A stretch of 64,000 nucleotides of DNA from Rhodospirillaceae bacterium. Lineage in GTDB: Bacteria > Pseudomonadota > Alphaproteobacteria > Rhodospirillales > Casp-alpha2. The position numbers were made by a program, and so were the translations under genes. The stretch lies in contig JAERTE010000018.1 in assembly GCA_016845145.1 (NCBI GenBank), positions 62,001-126,000 of the forward strand, written 5' to 3'. The notes below the pieces were generated by a model that worked only from the letters and a program-made list of their open reading frames with translations, ran no database searches and had not been told where the DNA came from. Below, one piece after another: positions 26,130-36,011 of this stretch (position 1 is its first letter; each line of letters starts with the position of its first letter).

Positions 26130-27911
26130 ATGAAACTGCGTTCACAAGCCTGGTTCGACAATCCTGACAACCCTGGTATGACGGCGCTCTATATGGAGCG
26201 CTACGGCAATTATGGTCTGACGCGCGAGGAAATCCAGTCGGGCAAGCCGATCATCGGCATCGCGCAGACGGGCTCCGATCTTTCACCGTGCAATCGCCAT
26301 CACATCGAATTGGCGAAGCGTGTGCGTGAAGGTATCCGTTCAGAAGGCGGTATCTGTTTCGAATTTCCCGTGCATCCGATTCAGGAAACAGGACGCCGCC
26401 CGACCGCAATGATCGACCGCAACTTGGCCTATCTGGGATTGGTGGAAACGTTGCATGGTTATCCGCTGGATGGCGTCGTGCTGACCATCGGTTGTGACAA
26501 GACCACGCCGGCTCTGCTGATGGCTGCTGCTGCCGTCAATCTGCCGGCCATTGCGCTTTCCGTCGGGCCGATGCTGAACGGCTATTACAAAGGCGAGCGC
26601 GCCGGGTCCGGCACCGTGGTGTGGGAGGGACGGAAGCAATTTGCCGCTGGCGACATAGACTATGAGGAGTTCATGGACCTCGCCGCGTCTTCGGCGCCGT
26701 CAGTGGGTTACTGCAACACCATGGGGACGGCGAGCACCATGAACTCTTTGGCAGAAGCCTTGGGCATGCAACTGCCGGGCAGCGCGTCCATTCCTGCCCC
26801 TTACCGCGAGCGTGGGCAGATGGCCTACGAGACCGGTCGACGCATTGTCGACATGGTGTGGGACGACCTTAAACCCGCTGACATCATGACTCGCGAAGCC
26901 TTTGAGAACGCCATTGTCGTTAACTCTGCGATTGGCGGTTCCACCAACGCGCCGATCCACCTGAACGCCGTGGCGGCGCATCTTGGGATCGAACTCACCA
27001 ACGACGACTGGCAACGCCTTGGCCATGAAATACCGCTGCTATGCAATGTGCAGCCGGCAGGCGAATACCTGTCCGAAGACTTCTTCCATGCGGGTGGTCT
27101 GCCCGGTGTCGTATCGGAACTGCTGAAGCAAGGTGTCATGCCGCATCCGAACGTTGTCTCGGTGTCCGGCAAACCCATGGCGGAGAACTACGCGGAAGCC
27201 GGTGTCAACAACCCCGACGTTATCTACCCTTATGCCGCGCCGATGAAAAAGGCTGCCGGGTTCATCAATCTCAAGGGCAACCTTTTTGACAGTGCCATCA
27301 TGAAAACGTCCGTGATCTCGGATGAATTTCGCGCGCGCTATCTCTCAAACCCCGACGATCTCGATGCCTTCGAGGGCCGCGCCATCGTGTTCGAGGGGCC
27401 GGAAGATTATCACGACCGGTTGGACGACCCGGCGCTTGAGATCGACGAAACCTGCATCTTGGTTATCCGCGGTGCCGGCCCCATCGGCTACCCCGGCGGC
27501 GCCGAGGTTGTGAACATGCATCCGCCGACTGCATTGATAAAGAAGGGCATTGGCGAGTTGCCGTGCATCGGCGATGGGCGGCAATCGGGCACATCTGGCA
27601 GTCCGTCCATCCTCAATGCCAGCCCAGAGGCCGCAGTTATGGGCGGGCTGGCATTGGTCAGGACCGGCGATATCGTCCGTGTTGATCTCCGTGAAGGGCG
27701 CGCGGATATGTTGATATCCGATGACGAGTTGACCAGCCGTCGTGCCGAGTTGGAAGCGGCGGGCGGTTTTGCCTACCCTGACCACCAAACCCCTTGGCAG
27801 GAAATCCAGCGCGGCATGGTAGATCAGTTCGACAAGGGCGCGGTTCTGAAACCGGCGTTGAAGTATCAACGGATTGCGCAAACCAAAGGCCTGGCGCGCG
27901 ATAATCATTGA
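26130..27911 (+). CDS. xylD: IlvD/Edd family sugar acid dehydratase, D-xylonate dehydratase type
   Basis: A 593-residue [2Fe-2S] dehydratase. Cluster cysteines C54 (SPCNRHH), C122 (GCDKTTPA, with K124) and C195 (YCNTMGT) are present, as is the catalytic-Ser region [14 protein letters not shown]. It resembles Caulobacter XylD strongly from end to end (about 591 aa), including [12 protein letters not shown]. XylD turns D-xylonate into 2-keto-3-deoxyxylonate. The neighbours, however, are KDG kinase and a KDPG-type aldolase, so a hexonate or dual specificity is possible. It is preceded by AAAGGAAA. Confidence 0.87.
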   Translation: MKLRSQAWFDNPDNPGMTALYMERYGNYGLTREEIQSGKPIIGIAQTGSDLSPCNRHHIELAKRVREGIRSEGGICFEFPVHPIQETGRRPTAMIDRNLAYLGLVETLHGYPLDGVVLTIGCDKTTPALLMAAAAVNLPAIALSVGPMLNGYYKGERAGSGTVVWEGRKQFAAGDIDYEEFMDLAASSAPSVGYCNTMGTASTMNSLAEALGMQLPGSASIPAPYRERGQMAYETGRRIVDMVWDDLKPADIMTREAFENAIVVNSAIGGSTNAPIHLNAVAAHLGIELTNDDWQRLGHEIPLLCNVQPAGEYLSEDFFHAGGLPGVVSELLKQGVMPHPNVVSVSGKPMAENYAEAGVNNPDVIYPYAAPMKKAAGFINLKGNLFDSAIMKTSVISDEFRARYLSNPDDLDAFEGRAIVFEGPEDYHDRLDDPALEIDETCILVIRGAGPIGYPGGAEVVNMHPPTALIKKGIGELPCIGDGRQSGTSGSPSILNASPEAAVMGGLALVRTGDIVRVDLREGRADMLISDDELTSRRAELEAAGGFAYPDHQTPWQEIQRGMVDQFDKGAVLKPALKYQRIAQTKGLARDNH

Positions 27912-27945
27912 TCCGGTAAAGCTTGAAGAAAAAGGTATCTGTTCC

Positions 27946-29037
27946 ATGAAAATCCGTGACGCGGCCGACTGCCGCTATGACATCATCTCATTGGGTGAAG
28001 TGATGCTACGCCTGGACCCGGGCGAAGGGCGTATCCGCACATCACGCCAGTTCCGCGCCTGGGAAGGCGGTGGTGAGTATAACGTGGCGCGCGGGCTTCG
28101 GCGTTGCTTCGGCCAGCGCGCCGCCGTGGTGACGGCTTTTGCCAGCAATGAGGTCGGGCTGCTGATGGAAGACCTGATCTTGCAGGGTGGGGTCGATACG
28201 TCCTTGATCAAATGGAGCGACTATGACGGCATCGGGCGCAGCGTGCGTAACGGGCTCAACTTCACCGAACGCGGTTTCGGCGTGCGCGGCGCTGTGGGGT
28301 GCTCGGACCGGGGACTGACGGCGGCATCGCAGTTGAAGCCCGGTGATATTGATTGGGATCATATCTTCGGCACCTTGGGGTCACGCTGGTTCCACACCGG
28401 CGGCATTTTTGCGGCCTTGTCGGAAAGCACCGGGCCGGTGGTGATCGAGGCAGCGAAAGCCGCAAAAAAGCATGGGACCATGGTTTCCTACGATCTCAAC
28501 TACCGCCCGTCCTTGTGGCAAGGTTTCGGGGGCTTGGAAAAGTGCCAGGAGATCAATCGCGAGATCGCCCAGTACGTGGACGTGATGATCGGCAACGAAG
28601 AAGACTTCACGGCGTGTCTGGGCTTCGAGGTCGAGGGTGTTGATGACGGGCTGACGGACCTTGAGGTCGGCGCTTTCCAGAAAATGATCAAACAGGCCGT
28701 TGTTCAGTTCCCGAACTTCAAGGCCACGGCAACCACCATGCGCGGCGTCAAATCCGCCAGCGTCAACGATTGGGGCGCCATGTGCTGGATGGATGGGGAG
28801 TTCCACACCGCCACGCATCGCCCGGACATGGAGATCATGGACCGAGTTGGCGGTGGTGACAGTTTTGCGTCGGGCTTTATATACGGACTGCTTACCTTCG
28901 GTGATGCCCAGACGGCGGTGGAATACGGTGCGGCGCACGGCGCGTTGGCCATGACGACGCCCGGCGACACCACCATGGCGTCGTTGAAGGAGGTTGAGAA
29001 GCTGGTCGGTGGCGGCGGTGCCAGAGTGGATCGATAG
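27946..29037 (+). CDS. kdgK: 2-keto-3-deoxygluconate kinase (PfkB family)
   Basis: A 363-residue ribokinase-family protein. The N-terminal ISLGEVMLRLDPGEGR strand, GGGEYNVARGL, and the anion-hole/catalytic Asp motif VGGGDSFASGF near residue 305 are visible. It phosphorylates KDG with ATP to KDPG for the aldolase gene 27 bp downstream. The start at 27946 follows AAAGG; an ATG at 27874 lies inside the dehydratase gene. It is somewhat longer than typical KdgK (about 310-340). Confidence 0.88.
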   Translation: MKIRDAADCRYDIISLGEVMLRLDPGEGRIRTSRQFRAWEGGGEYNVARGLRRCFGQRAAVVTAFASNEVGLLMEDLILQGGVDTSLIKWSDYDGIGRSVRNGLNFTERGFGVRGAVGCSDRGLTAASQLKPGDIDWDHIFGTLGSRWFHTGGIFAALSESTGPVVIEAAKAAKKHGTMVSYDLNYRPSLWQGFGGLEKCQEINREIAQYVDVMIGNEEDFTACLGFEVEGVDDGLTDLEVGAFQKMIKQAVVQFPNFKATATTMRGVKSASVNDWGAMCWMDGEFHTATHRPDMEIMDRVGGGDSFASGFIYGLLTFGDAQTAVEYGAAHGALAMTTPGDTTMASLKEVEKLVGGGGARVDR

Positions 29038-29064
29038 CGATTGATAGGGAAAGGAACACCAAAA

Positions 29065-29688
29065 ATGAGCGACGAACTTCTGAAACGCCCGATCATTCCG
29101 GTCATTGTTATCGAAGATGAGAACGATGCGGAGCCCTTGGCCGAAGCGCTTTTGGAAGGGGGGATTGATGTTGCGGAGGTGACGTTCCGCACACCAGCAG
29201 CGGCAGGCGCCATTACCCGCATGGCCAAGCGCTTTCCGGAAATGCTTGTTGGTGCAGGCACGGTTTTGACCATTGAGCAGGCCGACCGCGCCCTTGATGC
29301 CGGCGCGACGTTCGGTGTGGCGCCCGGCCTCAATCCCGAAATCATTGAGCACTTCCGCAATGCCGGCAAGGCGTTCATGCCTGGCGTCATGACGCCGTCG
29401 GAGATTGAGCGCGGGCTCTGCCTCGGCTGCTCACTTTTGAAATTCTTCCCGGCAGGGCAGGCGGGCGGCGTGAAGATGTTACAGGCCTTCGCCGGACCCT
29501 ATGCCAGTTCTGGCGTGAAGTTTTGCCCCACCGGCGGCGTCAATAAGGACAACATGATGGAATACTTGTCGCTACCAATTGTCGCTACCATCGGCGGGTC
29601 CTGGATCGCCACCAAGCAGCAGATCGCCGAAAAGGACTGGAGCGCTATTACCAGCCAGGCGAAACAGGCTTTGGATATTGCACGATAG
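29065..29688 (+). CDS. eda: KDPG/KHG aldolase
   Basis: A 207-residue class I aldolase with E39 (AEVTFRT), the RTP substrate loop at 42-44 and Schiff-base K126 (LLKFFPA). It splits KDPG into pyruvate and glyceraldehyde 3-phosphate and closes the operon begun by dctP. The RTP loop sets it apart from DgoA at 15028, so the window holds one enzyme for each stereoisomer. The start at 29065 has AAGGAA ahead. Confidence 0.93.
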   Translation: MSDELLKRPIIPVIVIEDENDAEPLAEALLEGGIDVAEVTFRTPAAAGAITRMAKRFPEMLVGAGTVLTIEQADRALDAGATFGVAPGLNPEIIEHFRNAGKAFMPGVMTPSEIERGLCLGCSLLKFFPAGQAGGVKMLQAFAGPYASSGVKFCPTGGVNKDNMMEYLSLPIVATIGGSWIATKQQIAEKDWSAITSQAKQALDIAR

Positions 29689-29819
29689 GTATCTGGCTCG
29701 AATCTTCCAGACAATGCGACGTATGTTTGCTTTGTTTATCACCGGGCCGATTCACGGGAAAATCAATGCAAATCCGGTCACGGATGGTCGTGCGGGGCTT
29801 GGTCCTATCTTCATTACCC

Positions 29820-29848
29820 TTGATAGATCGCTGCAGTCAGGAAATAGT
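29820..29848 (+). promoter_or_regulatory. Possible sigma-70 promoter for the oxalurate operon
   Basis: TTGATA, a 17-bp spacer and AATAGT lie 40 bp before the aminotransferase gene, inside the 199-bp gap after eda. The match is moderate and was found by eye. Confidence 0.35.
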
Positions 29849-29887
29849 TTCGATGTGCAAACTGAAAACGTAGCAGAGAGAGATAGG

Positions 29888-31126
29888 ATGAGTTCGGCGA
29901 AACCCGATTTGTTCCGAGATCTGGATCCCGGCCCGCGGCTGTTGATGGGGCCTGGCCCGGTCGATGTGTATCCGCGCGTACTGCGCGCCATGTCGGCGCC
30001 CATGCTTGGGCAGTTTGACCCGGAATTTACCACTTACATGAACGAAACGATGGCACTCTATCGCCAAGTTTATCGCACGGAAAACGAATGGACTTTTCTT
30101 GTAAATGGCACCGCGCGGGCCGGGATTGAGGCCTGCCTGGGCTCGCTGGTGTCTGATGGTGACAAAGTGTTGGTCCCTATGTTCGGTCGGTTTGGTCATT
30201 TATTGGCCGAGATATGCCAGCGAGTCGGCGGTGAAGTGGTGAGCATAGAGGCGGAATGGGGGAACGTCTTCCAACTGGATCAAATCGCCGAAGCCATCAA
30301 GGCGCATCGCCCGAAGGTGGTGGCGATGGTTCATGGCGATACATCTACAACGACCGCTCAACCGCTGGAGGATCTAGGGGAGGTTTGCCATACCAACGAT
30401 GCGCTGCTTTACGTCGATGCCACGGCGACGTTGGGCGGCATGCCCGTAAACACCGACGAGTGGCAACTTGATGCCGTGAGTGCAGGATTACAAAAATGCA
30501 TGTCCGGCCCGCCGGGCTCGTCTCCGGTTTCGCTTAGTGCAAGAGCCGTTGAGAAGATCTCAAAACGCAAACACATTGAGGGTGGAATCCAGCCTGAAAA
30601 CTATGTCGCCGCTGATGGTTCTGCGATCGTCTCGAACTATCTCGACCTCGGCATGCTGATGGATTATTGGGGGCCGAAACGGCTGAACCATCACACGGAA
30701 TCGACATCCATGCTGTATGCCGCTCGGGAATGCGCGCGCGTTGTTCTGGCGGAAGGCTTGGAGCAGGGCTTTGTCCGCCATGCAACCGCGAGCGAGGCGC
30801 TTCGAGCCGGCCTACAGGCAATGGGGCTGCAGCTATTTGGAGACCCGTCTCACCGGATGGCGAATGTCACGGGCGTGTATATCCCTTCAGCATGTGGCAA
30901 TGGTGAAAAAATCCGAGCCGAAATGTTGAACGACTTCGGCATCGAAATTGGCACGTCATTTGGGCATTTGGCTGGAAAAATCTGGCGCATTGGTACGATG
31001 GGGCATGTCTGCCGCAAACCCAATATCCTGCGTTGCCTCAACGCGCTGGAGGCTGTGTTGCGCCGAAACGGGTACGAGGCGCCTGTCAACGCGGGGGTCG
31101 ATGCGGCGTATGAAGTTTATGGCTAA
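29888..31126 (+). CDS. pucG: PucG-like (S)-ureidoglycine-glyoxylate aminotransferase
   Basis: A 412-residue class V PLP aminotransferase with the PLP Lys K203 (GLQKCMSGPPG) and the AGKIWRIGTMG segment near the C terminus, as in Bacillus PucG. Q42 (GQFDPEF) and N267 (LNHHTES) correspond to the residues I recall as ureidoglycine-specific in PucG. The reaction gives oxalurate plus glycine. The downstream genes encode oxalurate breakdown, which supports this over a plain serine or alanine-glyoxylate role. The start at 29888 follows GAGAGAGATAGG; in-frame sequence upstream to 29579 overlaps eda and is not conserved-looking. Confidence 0.85.
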   Translation: MSSAKPDLFRDLDPGPRLLMGPGPVDVYPRVLRAMSAPMLGQFDPEFTTYMNETMALYRQVYRTENEWTFLVNGTARAGIEACLGSLVSDGDKVLVPMFGRFGHLLAEICQRVGGEVVSIEAEWGNVFQLDQIAEAIKAHRPKVVAMVHGDTSTTTAQPLEDLGEVCHTNDALLYVDATATLGGMPVNTDEWQLDAVSAGLQKCMSGPPGSSPVSLSARAVEKISKRKHIEGGIQPENYVAADGSAIVSNYLDLGMLMDYWGPKRLNHHTESTSMLYAARECARVVLAEGLEQGFVRHATASEALRAGLQAMGLQLFGDPSHRMANVTGVYIPSACGNGEKIRAEMLNDFGIEIGTSFGHLAGKIWRIGTMGHVCRKPNILRCLNALEAVLRRNGYEAPVNAGVDAAYEVYG

Positions 31127-31161
31127 TCACAAGAAATCAACCGCCCATGCAGGAAAAAACA

Positions 31162-31341
31162 ATGAATAAACCGGACTTGAACGAATTTTTGGATGCGCCC
31201 TTGAAGGTCATCAACGTCGGCCTCGAAGAGTTTGCCCGCGAGTTGGACGAACAGAATGTTGACGTCGTTCAGGTGGATTGGGCGCCGCCGGCAGCGGGAG
31301 ATCCCAAGTTGGCTGATCTTCTGTCGAAGCTAGGGACGTAA
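31162..31341 (+). CDS. Small FdrA-tail-like protein
   Basis: A 59-residue acidic protein containing PLKVINVGLEEF and VDWAPPAAGDPKL. From memory this resembles a short segment found at the C terminus of longer FdrA proteins; the FdrA here (32593) lacks it. AGGAAA precedes the ATG, and the gene fits neatly between pucG and the DUF1116 gene 4 bp downstream. It is probably a real subunit or regulator of the oxamate carbamoyltransferase complex (inference). Confidence 0.75.
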   Translation: MNKPDLNEFLDAPLKVINVGLEEFARELDEQNVDVVQVDWAPPAAGDPKLADLLSKLGT

Positions 31342-31345
31342 GTCG

Positions 31346-32596
31346 ATGCAACGCATTGAAGACGCCAATGATGAAGCCCTCCAGCGAATGTTATCCGGTG
31401 ACCCGGTGCTGGTCGATGTCGTGCCTGCCACGGAGGCCATTCCGGTCCTGAAAGAGCGCATGATTTTGCACGCCGGCCCGCCCATCGAATGGGGACGTAT
31501 GTGCGGACCCATGCGCGGCGCAATTTGCGGTATCGCCGTATTCGAGGGCTGGGCGGAAGATCTGGAAGACGCGGGAAAACTCGCCGACGCTGGCGCGTTC
31601 GAATTTCACCCCAATCACCATTTCGACGCCGTCGGCCCGATGACCGGCATGACCACCATAAGCCAGCCACTGATGGTTGTGGAAAACCGAACTTTCGGTA
31701 ACCGCGCTTATTGCGCCGTCAACGAGGGGTTGGGCAAGGTTATGCGGTTCGGCGGCAATGACGCAGAAGTGTTGGACCGACTACGTTGGTTGCGTGATGA
31801 ATTCGGCCCTGCACTTGGCCGAGCGATCCGTCAAGCCGGCGGCGTGCCGTTGAAGAGCCTGACGGCGCGCGGCCTGACCATGGGCGACGAGATGCACCAG
31901 CGCAATGTTGCGTGTTCGGGTTTGACGCTCAGGGCATTGGCGCCAGCACTTGCGGAAACAACGCCCGACAGCGCGGCGCTTTCAAAGGCATTGGCGTTCA
32001 TCGGCGGTAACGATCAATTTTATCTGAATATTGCCATGGCCATGGGCAAATCGATCATGGATCCAGTGCGCGGTATTGACGCTTCAAGCATCGTCACGGC
32101 CATGAGCCGCAATGGCACGGATTTCGGTATCCGCGTTAGCGGCACCGGTGACCGCTGGTTCACAGCGCCTGTGGAAATGCCTGAAGGCCTTTATTTCCCC
32201 GGCTTCACCGAAGCTGATGCTAACCCTGACATGGGGGACTCCACTATTGTTGAGACCATGGGGCTTGGTGGTTTCGCCATGGGGGCATCACCGGCAGTAG
32301 CAGGTTTCGTCGGTGCCGGTGCGGCGTCCGAGGCCGGCAATTTCACCCGCACGATGTCTGAGATCACGGTTGGCGAAAACCCCGAATGGAGCATTCCATC
32401 CATGGACTACCAGGGCGTGCCGACGGGCATCGACATTCGCATGGTTGTCGAGACCGGTTTGGCACCAACCATCAATACTGGCATCGCCCATAAGGAACCG
32501 GGGATCGGGCAAGTCGGTGCCGGTGTGGTGCGTGCGCCAATGGCCTGTTTTGAGCAGGCTTTGCTTGCCTTCGCGGAAAGTGTAGGCGTGTCATGA
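31346..32596 (+). CDS. allG: DUF1116 protein, YlbE/AllG-like oxamate carbamoyltransferase subunit
   Basis: A 416-residue member of the DUF1116 (YlbE) family, recognised from GPMRGAICG near residue 55, GNDQFYLN near 215 and its gene context. In E. coli the AllF-AllG-AllH proteins were assigned to oxamate carbamoyltransferase in anaerobic allantoin use. They catalyse phosphorolysis of oxalurate to oxamate and carbamoyl phosphate. The last codons overlap fdrA by 4 bp (ATGA). No signal peptide is present, so it is cytosolic. Confidence 0.85.
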   Translation: MQRIEDANDEALQRMLSGDPVLVDVVPATEAIPVLKERMILHAGPPIEWGRMCGPMRGAICGIAVFEGWAEDLEDAGKLADAGAFEFHPNHHFDAVGPMTGMTTISQPLMVVENRTFGNRAYCAVNEGLGKVMRFGGNDAEVLDRLRWLRDEFGPALGRAIRQAGGVPLKSLTARGLTMGDEMHQRNVACSGLTLRALAPALAETTPDSAALSKALAFIGGNDQFYLNIAMAMGKSIMDPVRGIDASSIVTAMSRNGTDFGIRVSGTGDRWFTAPVEMPEGLYFPGFTEADANPDMGDSTIVETMGLGGFAMGASPAVAGFVGAGAASEAGNFTRTMSEITVGENPEWSIPSMDYQGVPTGIDIRMVVETGLAPTINTGIAHKEPGIGQVGAGVVRAPMACFEQALLAFAESVGVS

Positions 32597-34089
32597 GCGG
32601 CTTTATTTTAAATGACGTCCGGGCAGGTTTTTATCTCGATTCCGTTGCCTTGATGCGCATGTCGCGGACGCTCGCCGAGCGAGATGGCGTCGAAGAAGCG
32701 GCGATGATGATGGGCACGCCGTCAAACCGGGAAATCATGGCTGACGCCGGATTGCTTTCAGATTCCGGTAATGCCGCCGGCGGTGGGGATTTGATCATTG
32801 GCATACGCGCTGTCAGTGCCGAAGTGGCCGAGGCAGCATTGCAAGCAGCCAACGATGAACTTGAGAAACCGACTGCCAATGCTGGCGACGGCGAAGCGTG
32901 GCGGCCTCGAACATTGCGCGCCGCTGTAAAAGCCGCACCGGACGCAAATCTGGCGTTGATCTCGGTGCCCGGCGACTTCGCGGTTGCCGAGGCCCGCAAA
33001 GCCATACGACGCGGCCTTCATGCGATGATTTTCAGTGACAACATCGCATTGTCAGAAGAGAGCGCCTTGAAATGCGAGGCCCGCGAGTTGGGTCGCCTTG
33101 TCATGGGGCCCGATTGCGGCACCGCGATCATCAATGGCACGCCGCTGGCCTTTGCCAACGTGGTGCCGCGAGGCGAGATCGGTTTGATCGGGGCTTCGGG
33201 CACCGGCACGCAGGAGGTTTCAGCGTTGATTGCTCAATATGGCGGTGGCGTATCCCACGCCATTGGTGTTGGTGGGCGCGATCTTAAAGCCGAGGTCGGC
33301 GGAATCTCCACGCTAATGGCATTGGAAGCTTTGGATACCGACCCAATGACCAAACACATCGTCTTGATTTCAAAGCCGCCGCCCACCGATGTGGCCTCCA
33401 AAGTTCTCGACCGTATCGCGCAGAGCGAAAAGCCCGTTACCGTTTGCTTTATCGGGGCAGACTCCTTGCCCATGCCGGCCAATGCGACGCAGGTTTTCAC
33501 TTTGAAGGCCGCAGCTCAGGCGCCGCTTGGCATTGCCGCTAACGTGACACCGGATACCAGCCCGACCATCGCCGCGCCTGTAGGGCGTTTGGGCGTTCAA
33601 GGGTTGTTTTCTGGAGGAACGCTCTGTGCCGAGGCTCAGGTTATTTTCCGTGCTGCCGATCAAGCTGTGAAATCGAACGCTCCGGTGCCGGGTGTGCCGT
33701 CACTGGCAGAGGCGAACACTGGGCACGCCATGCTTGATCTGGGTGATGATGAGTATACCCAAGGAAAACCGCATCCAATGATCGACCCGACAGTTCGCGA
33801 TCTTGCACTGATTGATGCGCTTGAAGACGATAGCATTGGTGTGATCTTGGTGGATATCGTCATCGGCTATGGGGCGCACCATGACCCAGCTGGGCACTTT
33901 GCCGATATCTTGCAAAGACACAGTTCGGAAAACGGACCGGTGGTTATCGCATCGGTGACCGGTACCGAGGAAGATCCGCAAACGCGATCTGCCCAGATGG
34001 CAAAACTGAAAGCCGTCGGGGTTCATGTCGCACCGACCAACGCCGATGCTGCAGCCTGGGCTCTCTCTGCAATTCGAGCTGAAGGTTGA
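32593..34089 (+). CDS. fdrA: FdrA/AllF acyl-CoA synthetase-like oxamate carbamoyltransferase subunit
   Basis: A 498-residue protein of the succinyl-CoA-synthetase-alpha-like FdrA family. It has a CoA-binding-like segment (IGLIGASGTGTQEVS, about residues 196-210), GPDCGTAIING before it, and a C-terminal ligase-like part with DPTVRDLALIDAL. It works with the DUF1116 and DUF2877 proteins in oxalurate phosphorolysis. The C terminus ends at SAIRAEG without the INVGL...VDW tail that is encoded separately at 31162. Confidence 0.87.
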   Translation: MSGFILNDVRAGFYLDSVALMRMSRTLAERDGVEEAAMMMGTPSNREIMADAGLLSDSGNAAGGGDLIIGIRAVSAEVAEAALQAANDELEKPTANAGDGEAWRPRTLRAAVKAAPDANLALISVPGDFAVAEARKAIRRGLHAMIFSDNIALSEESALKCEARELGRLVMGPDCGTAIINGTPLAFANVVPRGEIGLIGASGTGTQEVSALIAQYGGGVSHAIGVGGRDLKAEVGGISTLMALEALDTDPMTKHIVLISKPPPTDVASKVLDRIAQSEKPVTVCFIGADSLPMPANATQVFTLKAAAQAPLGIAANVTPDTSPTIAAPVGRLGVQGLFSGGTLCAEAQVIFRAADQAVKSNAPVPGVPSLAEANTGHAMLDLGDDEYTQGKPHPMIDPTVRDLALIDALEDDSIGVILVDIVIGYGAHHDPAGHFADILQRHSSENGPVVIASVTGTEEDPQTRSAQMAKLKAVGVHVAPTNADAAAWALSAIRAEG

Positions 34090-34099
34090 GTGTGATGTC

Positions 34100-35068
34100 A
34101 TGACAATACCTTTTGATATTCCGAGCCGCATTCTTGTGGCTATTGGCGGCAATGCTACGCACCCGGAAGATATCGAGGGCACGTCGCGCGAACAGAAAGT
34201 GATTGCGGCAAGCACGGCAGCGGCATTGTTGCCGTTGGCGTTGCTCGACAATGAGCTGATCATCACTCACGGTAACGGTCCGGTGGTCGGCAAAATACTA
34301 ATGCGCCAGGCCCTGACTCGCGGCACCATTGCGCCCATGCCGCTCGATATCTGTGTCGCCCATTCGCAAGGCGGTATCGCCTATCTGTTGGTTCAGGCCA
34401 TGGAGAATGCACTCCGGGAGGCGGATAGCTCGCGCCATGTCGCATGCCTATTGACCCAGGTTGAGGTTGATGAAGACGATCCGGCCTTCAGCGACCCGAG
34501 TAAACCCATCGGTGCTTTTTACGATGCCGAAGAAGCCGAGCGCATTGGGGCGGAACTGGGTTGGTTAATGAAAGAGGACGCGGGGCGCGGATGGCGGCAT
34601 GTCGTGCCCTCACCGAAGCCCAAACATGTTTGCGATATTTCTTTGGTCCAGGTTTTGGCACGGCGCGGCACCGTGGTAATTGCTGGTGGCGGTGGTGGCA
34701 TTCCCGTCATTCGCGGCCCAAAAGGCGCACGGAAGGGGGTTCAGGCGGTGATCGATAAAGATCTCACATCGGCCCACATGGCGAATGTCTTGGGCATTGA
34801 GATGATGCTTGTCCTGACTGCCGTGCCGAAGGTTGCTATTCATTTCGGAATGCCTGAACAACGGGAATTGGACTTTGTCACCATGCGCGAAGTGCGCGCT
34901 CTTCAGGCCGAAGGCCATTTCCCGCCGGGCAGCATGGGGCCGAAGATTGACGCCGCGTTGCGGTTTTTGGAAGGTGGCGGGGAGCGGGTGATCATCGCGC
35001 AACTGGACGAAGCCATGCCGGCACTGCGAGGCGAAACCGGCACACACATCGTCGCCGATGACAGATAA
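34100..35068 (+). CDS. allK: Carbamate kinase (AllK/ArcC type)
   Basis: A 322-residue amino-acid-kinase-fold protein with VAIGGNA at the N terminus, HGNGPVVG, GGGGIPV and the DKDLTSA motif. It converts carbamoyl phosphate plus ADP to ATP and carbamate, giving energy from oxalurate. The ATG at 34100 is chosen because the FdrA stop is 10 bp upstream; the longer frame to 34025 lies inside fdrA. It overlaps the next gene by 11 bp. Confidence 0.93.
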   Translation: MTIPFDIPSRILVAIGGNATHPEDIEGTSREQKVIAASTAAALLPLALLDNELIITHGNGPVVGKILMRQALTRGTIAPMPLDICVAHSQGGIAYLLVQAMENALREADSSRHVACLLTQVEVDEDDPAFSDPSKPIGAFYDAEEAERIGAELGWLMKEDAGRGWRHVVPSPKPKHVCDISLVQVLARRGTVVIAGGGGGIPVIRGPKGARKGVQAVIDKDLTSAHMANVLGIEMMLVLTAVPKVAIHFGMPEQRELDFVTMREVRALQAEGHFPPGSMGPKIDAALRFLEGGGERVIIAQLDEAMPALRGETGTHIVADDR

Positions 35069-35999
35069 TCTGGCTCCACCGTTCATATTTTCCGTGGAAA
35101 CCGTAGGCCGCGTCGCATCACGTTTGTTAACCGGCTTACATGAAGTCCATATCGAAGCCGTATTCGCCTCCACTTTCTATCTCAAATCCGCACAATTTCT
35201 AGCCTGCGTCGGAACCAACGGGTTGGAGCCCGGACCTTTGAGTATCGCAACCTCTGCGCCTCGAGATATGAATTGGCCGGCAAGCGGCCTACGGGAAGAG
35301 GCACGCACCAGGGTATCGGGTTCGGAAATTCGGATTGGAAATCAGTTTGTATTTCGCGTCGGACGACCTTTCGTATGGTCGCCGGAACCAATCCCGGTGC
35401 CCATCGACCCGGACAGCGTCAAACGGGGCCTTGAGGTTTTTGTCGATGAGGCACCGGATTTTTTGCCCGATGAAGGCATCAGTCGTCTGCTAGATCCCGA
35501 GTACGAGCCTGGTTCTCATCACTACGTTTGCAGAGCCGCCCGTCAGCCTTTGCAAGACGCGCGAGATTGGCTGAGTCAGGAATTTGGTGGCATTGATCCA
35601 GGCGGGCATGGAGATGTTGCGTGGGTTCGGAGACTTTCAGGCTTGGGGCCGGGGCTGACTCCGTCAGGTGACGATTGTCTCGGCGGTATGATGATTGCGT
35701 TGCATGCTTTGGATGCGGCCGTTATCAGCCAATCATTGTGGCGTGCCGTAGGCCGGTGTGTCGGGGAAACAAGAAATACCGTATCCCATGGCCACCTTTC
35801 GGCGGCGTCGGAGGGCATGTGTAGCGCTGGCATTCATCGTGTTGTTTCTGCCATCCTCATTGGAAATGTTGATGGCGTTCGCGAGGCCTTTCATGATATC
35901 GACCGGATAGGGCATACATCGGGTTGGGATACCATGACTGGCGTTGCCGTGACGCTTCAAGTATGGCTTGCGAGGCGGCGTGAGCTTTCTTTCAATTAG
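35058..35999 (+). CDS. allH: DUF2877 protein, YlbF/AllH-like oxamate carbamoyltransferase subunit
   Basis: A 313-residue protein with the hallmark GLGPGLTPSGDDCLGG motif of DUF2877 around residue 195. In the allFGH set this family supplies the third subunit of the transferase. The overlap with carbamate kinase (11 bp) and the close distance to the GGT-family gene indicate one transcript. The N-terminal 100 residues are less recognisable. Confidence 0.85.
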   Translation: MTDNLAPPFIFSVETVGRVASRLLTGLHEVHIEAVFASTFYLKSAQFLACVGTNGLEPGPLSIATSAPRDMNWPASGLREEARTRVSGSEIRIGNQFVFRVGRPFVWSPEPIPVPIDPDSVKRGLEVFVDEAPDFLPDEGISRLLDPEYEPGSHHYVCRAARQPLQDARDWLSQEFGGIDPGGHGDVAWVRRLSGLGPGLTPSGDDCLGGMMIALHALDAAVISQSLWRAVGRCVGETRNTVSHGHLSAASEGMCSAGIHRVVSAILIGNVDGVREAFHDIDRIGHTSGWDTMTGVAVTLQVWLARRRELSFN

Positions 36000-36011
36000 T
36001 GGACGAAAAAT

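Noticed and set aside
28381..29352. 323-codon minus-strand frame
   Set aside because: Antisense to kdgK and eda, both well supported.
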